Origin: Deltaproteobacteria bacterium UBA2957
GTDB taxonomy: Bacteria > Myxococcota_A > UBA796
Direction: 5' to 3'
Assembly: GCA_002348535.1 (NCBI GenBank)
Contig: DEBL01000318.1
Coordinates: 1-7,861, forward strand
DNA length: 7,861 nucleotides
Numbering within the stretch: the stretch's first letter is position 1; each line of letters starts with the position of its first letter. Positions 1 to 5,733 of this stretch are shown piece by piece. A program made the translations under genes and the position numbers. Below the pieces are notes generated by a model. That model saw only the letters and a program-made list of their open reading frames with translations. It was not told the DNA's origin and did not search any database.

Positions 1-971
1 TGGGAGCGTACGGCGCCTTCGAAGCGTCGTCTTAGGTCGGGCAGTGCGGGTTGGAACTTGATTTCGAAGGTCTGGTTATCCATGCCATGCTGGCGCACCG
101 TCATCCGCGTGAGTTCTCCATCAACCAACTGATGATGGAAGGCCACGATGCCGTTGTCATGATGCACGCCTGCAGCGTCGAACGACCACTCTTCTGTGCC
201 GCTCGTCGGCCACTCGGGTCGAGCGGGTGACGGCCGGGTCAGTGAGAAGCCATCGGGGCCGGTATGCGTCAGGCGGAAATTGGCGATAGCAAGTCCCGCC
301 TGCGTCTGCCGCAGCAAAGAACGAAAGGGCACGATGCCCAACACCTTATCGACTCTGGTTTTCGACGCTCCAATTGAAATGTGGCCCTCGGTGTTGAACA
401 GTAGGAATCGGTCGATGTCGAGAACAGCCGCCACAACATCGCGGCTGTGGCCCATGGTGTTGCCATTTCGCTTCGGCGGTGGCTTGTTGGGCATGGTTCC
501 GCGTGCGCATGCTTCAACCGGCTCATCATTGGGGTTGGTGTAGGCGAAGCAAACGTCGATTTGATTTCCGCTGCTCTGGTCGGTCACCGAGAGCTCGCGT
601 TCGAATCGAGGTGCAGGGATCTCCGGGAGCCACTGGTCGAGGTTCGGGATGTCTGCGACGATGGTCTGGCGACCTGTAGGGTCGGAGTCTTTGGCGATCC
701 AGAACGAACCCTTCGGGGTGTCGAGCCGGGCATACTCGTGCATGGTCCAGTCTGGGTGGTCGCTGACCATGACCACGTCCACAGCGTACTGAAGTCCAAA
801 AGGCTGAAGCGCGAGTACGGGAAAGGCGACGATTGGGGCTGAAGTGTAAACTGCGTTGGATGGCCGAGTGGATTCAAAGTCCGCGAGTTGACGGTCGCTG
901 AGTACGGCATTGCCGGGCAACAGGTCCTTCAAGCCACAGGCGGCGAGCGTCAACAGCAGGTGCATGGTCAT
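1..971 (-). CDS. Predicted lipoprotein of unrecognised family, 3' end missing
   Basis: An uninterrupted frame of 323 codons runs leftward from ATG at 971 and leaves the window without a stop, so the C-terminus is missing. The first residues, MTMHLLLTLAAC, form a hydrophobic stretch ending in a good lipobox (LAAC, Cys12). Residue +2 is Gly, so there is no inner-membrane retention Asp; outer-membrane anchoring is likely if the Lol rule applies. The signal is short and has no Lys or Arg before the hydrophobic core, which is odd. The rest looks soluble and periplasmic or surface-exposed, with two further cysteines (141 and 155) that could pair. I recognise no family or catalytic motif. ATG at 965 is an alternative start and has an AGG at better spacing. 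The gene follows the ALG10-like glycosyltransferase by 3 bases, so co-transcription and translational coupling are likely, which suggests a role in the same glycan pathway. The reading is secure; the function is unknown. Confidence 0.72.
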   Translation of the reverse strand, partial: MTMHLLLTLAACGLKDLLPGNAVLSDRQLADFESTRPSNAVYTSAPIVAFPVLALQPFGLQYAVDVVMVSDHPDWTMHEYARLDTPKGSFWIAKDSDPTGRQTIVADIPNLDQWLPEIPAPRFERELSVTDQSSGNQIDVCFAYTNPNDEPVEACARGTMPNKPPPKRNGNTMGHSRDVVAAVLDIDRFLLFNTEGHISIGASKTRVDKVLGIVPFRSLLRQTQAGLAIANFRLTHTGPDGFSLTRPSPARPEWPTSGTEEWSFDAAGVHHDNGIVAFHHQLVDGELTRMTVRQHGMDNQTFEIKFQPALPDLRRRFEGAVRS

Positions 972-974
972 CGC

Positions 975-2207
975 CTAACCGTAGACTCGATTGAGAGTGA
1001 CTGCCAGTAAACCGACCGACCAGATGATGGGGAGAGCCCAAGCGATTTGCTGGCGTCGTAGACCGCGGAATGGGGGTTGGGCTTGCAGATACGCAGCGAG
1101 CAGGAACAGAGCCATCGGATCGTAGTATTTCTGATACGCCCGACCGCTCATCATGTTGGTTGCGGCGAACGCAACGGCCGCGACCACCAAAAATCTGCCG
1201 TGTGACGCCGATGGGTGATTCCACAACGCGAGGAGCGTGACCGCGCCTGCCGGAACCGTCACCCAAAACACAGCCGGAACGTCCAGCAGCGCCGGAGTGA
1301 ATCGAGCAATCGACCAAATCGCACCCCCAATCCGGCTGGGTTCATCGACCCATGGCATGGCGTGAGCCGCCAGAAGTCCGAAGCTCACCAAGACCACAAG
1401 GGGCACCATTAAGCGTGCACCCCGGCTGCATAGACTGCGACCCAGCCACGGAGAGACACACCACGAGTGTGCGCCCAGCACACCGAGAAACATGACAAGT
1501 GCATCTGGATTCAGACCACGCTGATGGCCATCTGCGAATGACGGTGGGGTTAATCCTCCCCAGATCAGAGCAAAGGGCACCAGCACGGCGATGGGCACCG
1601 CGGCTCCCCCGAGCGATGGATGCAGACGCCGGTGTCGAATCCAGCATGAATACGCGATTGGAACCACCACCCACAGATGAATCTGCCGCGTTAACACCGC
1701 AGCGGCTGCAAACAACGCGGCCCACTCGTGGCGTCCACTGTGCCGAGGATGGCTGGCGCTGAGCAATAAAAACACGAAGAGCAATGCGGCATTATCGGTG
1801 CTCAAACGGATCGCGGGTCCAACGAAATATGGGCTCGTACAAACGAGCAGCGCGCCAACGCAGGCGGTCAACGGGTTCCCCCAGCCGGTCAGTACCCTGA
1901 TGCATGCCCAGATCGCACCCACCGACAAGAGCAGATTCACGAGCCGAAGGGGCTCCATCGAACCATCGACGGCAAGGGCTATCGGGCTCATGAGCAGATG
2001 GTAGAGGGGGGTCGTCGCCGACTGGTAGTCATGGAGGTGCGGCCAGGGCAGGTCGTGGGCGAACTGGCGAATGGTCGGGTAATGAAACAGGCGTTCGTCG
2101 AGGTCGTCGAAGATGGTAATTCCATCGGCGAACAGCGAAGGCGCCCATGCGATCGTCCAGAGCGCCAGCAAAGCGGCCGTCAATAATTTGCGTTTCTTCT
2201 CGTGCAC
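975..2207 (-). CDS. GT-C membrane glycosyltransferase, DIE2/ALG10-like
   Basis: This 410-residue polytopic membrane protein has an N-terminal membrane segment (about 8-26), then an extracytoplasmic loop with an acidic pair and His (DDLDERLFH, 34-42) and ATTPLYH (64-70). Many more hydrophobic segments follow, to residue 405. The acidic-plus-FH loop followed by TTP-LY, and TRQIHLW at 173-179, recall from memory the DE-FH, ITTPPGLY and RQTN-I-W signatures of ALG10, the dolichyl-phosphoglucose alpha-1,2-glucosyltransferase. By family logic it would move a sugar from a polyprenyl-phosphate donor to a lipid-linked glycan on the periplasmic face; donor and acceptor cannot be read from the sequence. 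The start is GTG at 2207, preceded by GAGAG about 5 bases upstream, and an in-frame stop (2241-2243) lies above it, so little extension is possible. A lipoprotein gene starts 3 bases after the stop. Another GT-C family, such as an ArnT/PMT-like one, is the main alternative. Confidence 0.78.
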   Translation of the reverse strand: MHEKKRKLLTAALLALWTIAWAPSLFADGITIFDDLDERLFHYPTIRQFAHDLPWPHLHDYQSATTPLYHLLMSPIALAVDGSMEPLRLVNLLLSVGAIWACIRVLTGWGNPLTACVGALLVCTSPYFVGPAIRLSTDNAALLFVFLLLSASHPRHSGRHEWAALFAAAAVLTRQIHLWVVVPIAYSCWIRHRRLHPSLGGAAVPIAVLVPFALIWGGLTPPSFADGHQRGLNPDALVMFLGVLGAHSWCVSPWLGRSLCSRGARLMVPLVVLVSFGLLAAHAMPWVDEPSRIGGAIWSIARFTPALLDVPAVFWVTVPAGAVTLLALWNHPSASHGRFLVVAAVAFAATNMMSGRAYQKYYDPMALFLLAAYLQAQPPFRGLRRQQIAWALPIIWSVGLLAVTLNRVYG

Positions 2208-2271
2208 GACACTCTCGATCGGTCTCTGGTGCCTGAGGGCTTAATGGATTCGCCCCGATATCCGACTTAAT

Positions 2272-2292
2272 CAATAGAACACTAGTCTATTG
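2272..2292. repeat. Inverted repeat, 7-bp arms, in divergent intergenic region
   Basis: CAATAGA (2272-2278) and TCTATTG (2286-2292) are perfect reverse complements around a 7-base centre, ACACTAG. The dyad lies 64 bases upstream of the glycosyltransferase GTG and about 125 bases upstream of the candidate promoter of the rightward lipoprotein gene. An operator for the leftward unit fits the position. A transcript hairpin is possible but would be AT-rich and weak. No U-tract follows, so it is not an intrinsic terminator. Confidence 0.4.
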
Positions 2293-2416
2293 CTCCTCCA
2301 GGCCGCCACTGGAAAGATCGTGACCCAAAAACCCTCTCGTGGAACAGCGCGTGGAACGTCGAAGCAGCAGTGCTCGAATCGAGCCACTCGCAACGGTTCC
2401 GAAGTCTCCGCAAGCG

Positions 2417-2445
2417 TTGACGATTGGGATAAAGAGGTCTACACT
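2417..2445 (+). promoter_or_regulatory. Candidate sigma70-type promoter for FG-GAP lipoprotein gene
   Basis: TTGACG (2417-2422) matches the -35 consensus at five of six positions. After exactly 17 bases, TACACT (2440-2445) matches the -10 consensus at four of six, including the conserved first T-A and last T. Transcription would start near 2452, leaving a leader of about 50 bases before the ATG at 2502. The match is by eye; no start site is known. Confidence 0.55.
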
Positions 2446-2491
2446 CACCGGACCGTTCTAATGGGGGACATTAGGGGGTCTGCCCAGTTCT

Positions 2492-2496
2492 GGAGG
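2492..2496 (+). promoter_or_regulatory. Strong Shine-Dalgarno for FG-GAP lipoprotein gene
   Basis: GGAGG ends 5 bases before the ATG at 2502. It fixes the start of the lipoprotein gene and supports Met1 over the next in-frame Met (residue 8). It is the best ribosome-binding site in the window; the other genes have weak or no recognisable sites. Confidence 0.8.
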
Positions 2497-2501
2497 GACG
2501 T

Positions 2502-4850
2502 ATGCGTTGCCACAGTTTTTTGATGCTTGCCTTGTTTGGACTCACAGCCGTTGGTTGTGCAAAAGACCAAGACGAAGACGGTTTTAAGGGCGATGACGAC
2601 TGCGATGACTTGAACGCTGCGGTGAACCCGCGGGCGGACGAGGCGTGCGACGGCATCGACAACAACTGCGATGGAAACATTGATGAAGGTCTGATTTTGG
2701 AGTGGTACGCCGATACCGACAACGACACCTTCGGGGACCCGGACACACTTGTGTCAGCGTGCATCCAGCCGGCTGGCTATGTCACCCAATCCGGTGACTG
2801 CGATGACACCGATCCGTTTACAGGGCCCGGTTTTGCAGAGTTGGAGGACCTGACTGCTTGCATGAAGGATGCCGACGGGGACGGCTATGGCGCCGTGGCC
2901 GATGAGGACTCCCCGTTCGAATCGGGCGGCGACTGCAACGATGAATCCGACGAGTATTACCCGTTGGCTCCCGAAGACGACTGTTACGATGAAAATGACT
3001 ACAACTGCGATGGTTCTGTCGGCTTCGCCGACGAAGACGGTGACGGTCGGCCCGCCTGCGAGGATTGCGACGATACCAACGACCAGCGGCCATCAATGTG
3101 GTACGTCGACTACGACAGTGACGGGTTTGGCAGCGCCATCATTAGCCAAGAGATGTGTGAGCCACCCGTTGGCGAAGAGAACCGGTGGGCGGAGAACACC
3201 GATGACTGCGATGACTTGGTCGCGACGGTCAACCCGGACGCCACCGAGACGTGCAACGAAGTGGACGACGACTGCGACTCAGAAGTGGACGAGGAAGTCA
3301 CCACAGTGTTTTACAGCGATGTCGACGGGGATGGCTTTGGTGATCCGAGCGCCACCGTTAACGCCTGCGAAGTTCCGACTGGCTATGCGGCTACTGACGA
3401 CGACTGCGACGACACGGAGGCCACGGTGAACCCCGGGGCGGAAGAGGTCTGCGATGACGGCATCGACAACAACTGCGATGGCGAGGGTGGAGAATGCTCG
3501 ATTGACCCCGAGGCCTCGGACGTGGTGCTGTGGGGTGCCGCAACCGGCGATGAAGCCGGCATCTCTGTCAGCGGCGGAGGTGACCTGAACAGCGACGGCT
3601 ACGACGATATCGTGATCGGTGCAAAGCATGAATCGACGAGCGCAACGCAAGCCGGGGCGGCCTACATTGTGTATGGAGGCGCTGACCTGCCAGAAGAAAT
3701 GACACTCGACGCAGCCGACGTGTTTCTCACCGGGGAAAACTCGGCAGATAAGGCGGGTCGGACGGTCAAAATCGTTCCCGATGTAAACGGCGATGGCGCT
3801 GCCGACCTGCTGATCGGTGCCCCGAGTTGGGACACGGCGACCAAAGCTGAAGTGGGACGAATGTACATTCACTTTGGCGGCGGTTCTTCGGGCAGCCTTT
3901 CCGATGCCGACGTGTTGGTGAAGGGCCAGAACGGCGCCAACTACCTCAGTCTCGGCATGACCGGCGGTGACCTCAACGGGGATGGTGAGGGTGACGTATT
4001 GGTTGGCGCCCCGGGGAACGATATCGGTGGGTCAAACCGCGGTACCATTTACGTGATGTACGGTCCTGTGTCGGCCGGTGAAGTCAACGCAGGAGACATG
4101 GCTGACTACATCACCGGTGAGTCGAATGCCGACGAAGTGGGCGCGGTTCTCGACATGTTTGACCACAACGGAGACGGCATCGACGACCTAATCGTGGGTG
4201 CGCCCAAGAGTGATGAAGGCGGTACCGGTGCAGGTTCCGTGTACATTGTGAACGGTCCGGTGACGGGTGCGCTGAGCCTCGAGTCTGCCGACCTGCAATA
4301 CACCGGGGAATCCGCAGCAGATAAGTTCGGTACGTCAGTTTCATCCGTGGGTGACCTGAACGATGACGGCCTCGACGATCTGATCGCTGGTGCGCCGGGC
4401 GATGATGCCGAAGGGCCCGAAGCCGGTGCAGCCTACGTGATTTACGGTGGGGCCGAAGCGGGCGGAGCCATGGACGATGACGACACCTACGCGGTCAAGG
4501 TCACGGGAGAAGACTCCGATGACCAGTTCGGCGGTAATGTCGTGGGCGATGGAGACATCGACGACGATGGCAATGGTGACATCATGGTCTCCGCAACGTT
4601 CTCCGGAGGGGAGGCCAAGCTCGGCAGTGTCTACATCATGTACGGACCCTTCGAAGGTTCGCTCTCCGCTGCGGACGCGGATGTTCGGTTTGAAGGGTCG
4701 ACCGATGACGACAAACTCGGCAACTCGCTCTCGTTTGCGGGTGATGTAGATGGAGACGGCAACACGGCCGTTCTCATTGGTGCTGCGCAAAAGGACACAA
4801 CGGGTGTGGATGCGGGCGGCGCGTACTTGATGCTGGACATTGGCCTCTAG
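2502..4850 (+). CDS. Surface lipoprotein: MopE-like Asp/Cys repeats plus seven FG-GAP blades
   Basis: This very acidic protein of 782 residues has a lipoprotein signal ending in LTAVGC (Cys19), with Ala at +2, so outer-membrane placement is likely. Residues about 22-332 hold irregular repeats of the MopE-type putative metal-binding module: DxDxDG loops, DCDD, VNP and CDGIDNNCDG, at roughly 24-62, 70-110, 122-195, 202-264 and 271-332. Many cysteines suggest disulfides. Residues about 340-782 carry seven FG-GAP repeats whose Ca-binding loops begin at Asp361, 427, 490, 554, 618, 685 and 748, 63-67 residues apart. Each follows the pattern DxNxDGxxDxxxGA, as in integrin-alpha propellers, so a closed seven-bladed beta-propeller is expected. 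Blade 7 (DVDGDGNTAVLIGA) lacks the distal Asp. No catalytic motif is seen; adhesion, ligand or calcium binding at the surface is the reasonable inference. The gene has its own promoter and strong ribosome-binding site, and the hydrolase gene follows after 13 bases. Confidence 0.93.
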   Translation: MRCHSFLMLALFGLTAVGCAKDQDEDGFKGDDDCDDLNAAVNPRADEACDGIDNNCDGNIDEGLILEWYADTDNDTFGDPDTLVSACIQPAGYVTQSGDCDDTDPFTGPGFAELEDLTACMKDADGDGYGAVADEDSPFESGGDCNDESDEYYPLAPEDDCYDENDYNCDGSVGFADEDGDGRPACEDCDDTNDQRPSMWYVDYDSDGFGSAIISQEMCEPPVGEENRWAENTDDCDDLVATVNPDATETCNEVDDDCDSEVDEEVTTVFYSDVDGDGFGDPSATVNACEVPTGYAATDDDCDDTEATVNPGAEEVCDDGIDNNCDGEGGECSIDPEASDVVLWGAATGDEAGISVSGGGDLNSDGYDDIVIGAKHESTSATQAGAAYIVYGGADLPEEMTLDAADVFLTGENSADKAGRTVKIVPDVNGDGAADLLIGAPSWDTATKAEVGRMYIHFGGGSSGSLSDADVLVKGQNGANYLSLGMTGGDLNGDGEGDVLVGAPGNDIGGSNRGTIYVMYGPVSAGEVNAGDMADYITGESNADEVGAVLDMFDHNGDGIDDLIVGAPKSDEGGTGAGSVYIVNGPVTGALSLESADLQYTGESAADKFGTSVSSVGDLNDDGLDDLIAGAPGDDAEGPEAGAAYVIYGGAEAGGAMDDDDTYAVKVTGEDSDDQFGGNVVGDGDIDDDGNGDIMVSATFSGGEAKLGSVYIMYGPFEGSLSAADADVRFEGSTDDDKLGNSLSFAGDVDGDGNTAVLIGAAQKDTTGVDAGGAYLMLDIGL
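2649..2674 (+). repeat. 26-bp direct repeat, copy 1
   Basis: This is a perfect 26-base copy of 3456-3481, inside the lipoprotein gene; it encodes the core D-G-I-D-N-N-C-D-G of a MopE repeat. The copies are 807 bases apart, a multiple of three, so recombination between them would remove 269 codons in frame. Confidence 0.85.
3456..3481 (+). repeat. 26-bp direct repeat, copy 2
   Basis: Second perfect copy of the 26-base unit at 2649-2674, in the same reading frame, encoding the last MopE-type core before the FG-GAP half. Flanking bases differ on both sides, so the identity ends exactly at 26 bases. Confidence 0.85.
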
Positions 4851-4863
4851 GTCCAGAGTGGCC

Positions 4864-5733
4864 ATGTTGGACCCAACCTCAGTACTGTTCATCACACTGG
4901 ATTCGTGCCGCTTCGATAGTTTTGAGGCGGCGCGCACACCAAACTTCGACGCGCTTGGAACCGTGTACAAGGCCAAGGCGCCCGGGAACTTTACGTTTGC
5001 CTCTCACTCGGCAATGTTCGTCGGCTTTACACCCGGAATTCCCGGCCGGAATGAACCTTGGGTCAACCCAAAGTTCGGGAAGATTTTTAAAATCGTTGGG
5101 GGCGGCTATCCGAGCAAAGGCACAGAATTCATGACCTTGAAGGGTAGGAATGTGGTCCACGGACTTCGAGCCCAAGGCTATACGACCATTGGCACCGGTT
5201 CTGCAGGCTGGTTTGACGACAGCACGCCGACGGCGCAGTCGTTGGTGCAGGATTTCGAGCACTATTGGTTCGCAGGAAACTGCTGGTCACTTGAGAAGCA
5301 ACTGGAGTTTGTCAACGGGCACCTCAATGCGCTCGATGGCCAGCGTGCGTTTGTCTTTATGAACATCGGTGAGACACATGTTCCCTATTGGCACGAGGGT
5401 GCGGACTGGGACCGGGAGTGGAACCCGTGCCGCCCGTTCGGGCCCGATACCAACGATGCGGATGAGTGTCGGCGCCGACAGGTGGCGTGTCTGGAATGGG
5501 TTGACCAAACACTAAGCCCATTGCTCCAGCGATTCGAGCACGCCAACACATTGGTGTGTGCGGATCACGGCGATGCTTGGGGAGAGGACGGCGTATGGGA
5601 GCACGGGATTCACCATGACACGGTCATGGACGTACCCTTGGTGTTCCGCCTGCAGCACGCTCCAGTGACCATGGCGTCCGCGACAGACCGTGTCCGCGGC
5701 CTCGCCCGAAAAATCAAGAACAAGCTGACTTAG
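4864..5733 (+). CDS. Alkaline-phosphatase-superfamily hydrolase, STM4013-like
   Basis: This protein of 289 residues has the sulfatase/phosphoesterase core. ITLDSCRFDSF (10-20) carries the first metal-ligand Asp13. APGNFTFASHSAMFVGF (39-55) is the nucleophile region, with Thr44 where sulfatases carry the formylglycine Cys/Ser. GETH (His172) and ADHGDAWGEDGVWEHG (233-248) hold the C-terminal metal ligands Asp234, His235 and His247. With no CxPSR/CxAxR motif it is probably not a formylglycine sulfatase; a phosphodiesterase, phosphatase or phospho-group transferase is likelier. The nucleophile region and overall length recall the STM4013/SEN3800 hydrolases from memory, but none of that family's usual partner genes is in the window. 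No signal peptide or membrane segment is seen, so it is probably cytoplasmic. ATG 4864 was chosen because family similarity begins at once; GTG 4858 and TTG 4840 are alternatives, the latter overlapping the lipoprotein gene. It is probably co-transcribed with that gene. Confidence 0.85.
   Translation: MLDPTSVLFITLDSCRFDSFEAARTPNFDALGTVYKAKAPGNFTFASHSAMFVGFTPGIPGRNEPWVNPKFGKIFKIVGGGYPSKGTEFMTLKGRNVVHGLRAQGYTTIGTGSAGWFDDSTPTAQSLVQDFEHYWFAGNCWSLEKQLEFVNGHLNALDGQRAFVFMNIGETHVPYWHEGADWDREWNPCRPFGPDTNDADECRRRQVACLEWVDQTLSPLLQRFEHANTLVCADHGDAWGEDGVWEHGIHHDTVMDVPLVFRLQHAPVTMASATDRVRGLARKIKNKLT
5730..5733. other. Interlocked convergent stop codons
   Basis: TTAG serves both strands: TAG (5731-5733) ends the rightward hydrolase and TAA, the complement of 5730-5732, ends the leftward flippase. 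The two coding regions overlap tail-to-tail by 3-4 bases, leaving no intergenic space for a terminator. Confidence 0.93.

Larger units (their letters stand above)
2208..2501. other. Divergent intergenic region
   Basis: These 294 bases separate the GTG of the leftward glycosyltransferase from the ATG of the rightward FG-GAP lipoprotein. It holds the dyad at 2272-2292, the candidate promoter at 2417-2445 and the ribosome-binding site at 2492-2496. A 77-codon open frame at 2290-2523 crosses it but overlaps the start of the lipoprotein gene, looks unlike any protein family and is probably not coding. I found no convincing -35/-10 pair for the leftward unit and no RNA gene. Confidence 0.7.

Noticed and set aside
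447..842. 131-codon plus-strand frame at the left end
   Set aside because: The minus-strand frame through the whole 1-971 interval is open, starts with a lipobox signal and sits in an operon; the plus frame is its shadow.
2869..3429. 186-codon plus-strand frame in the MopE region, rich in Thr, Met and Arg
   Set aside because: It is a frame-shifted reading of the GACGACTGCGATGAC-type repeats, with low-complexity output.
2583..3482. Spaced short repeats suggesting a CRISPR or minisatellite array
   Set aside because: The repeats follow the codon pattern of MopE-type modules, vary in length and sequence, and stay in one reading frame.
3279..3872. 197-codon open frame on the minus strand inside the lipoprotein gene
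   Set aside because: It lies antisense to a clearly coding repeat protein; long antisense frames are expected from its biased Asp/Gly codons, and the translation shows no family features.
4851..4863. Terminator or promoter between lipoprotein and hydrolase genes
   Set aside because: The 13 bases hold no hairpin, T-tract or promoter-like boxes; co-transcription is the simpler reading.
4341..4976. 211-codon minus-strand open frame crossing the lipoprotein-hydrolase junction
   Set aside because: It is antisense to two well-supported genes, and its composition mirrors the FG-GAP coding strand.
4978..5031. Classical formylglycine sulfatase active site
   Set aside because: The nucleophile region reads NFTFASH with Thr at the key place; neither CxPSR nor CxAxR is present.
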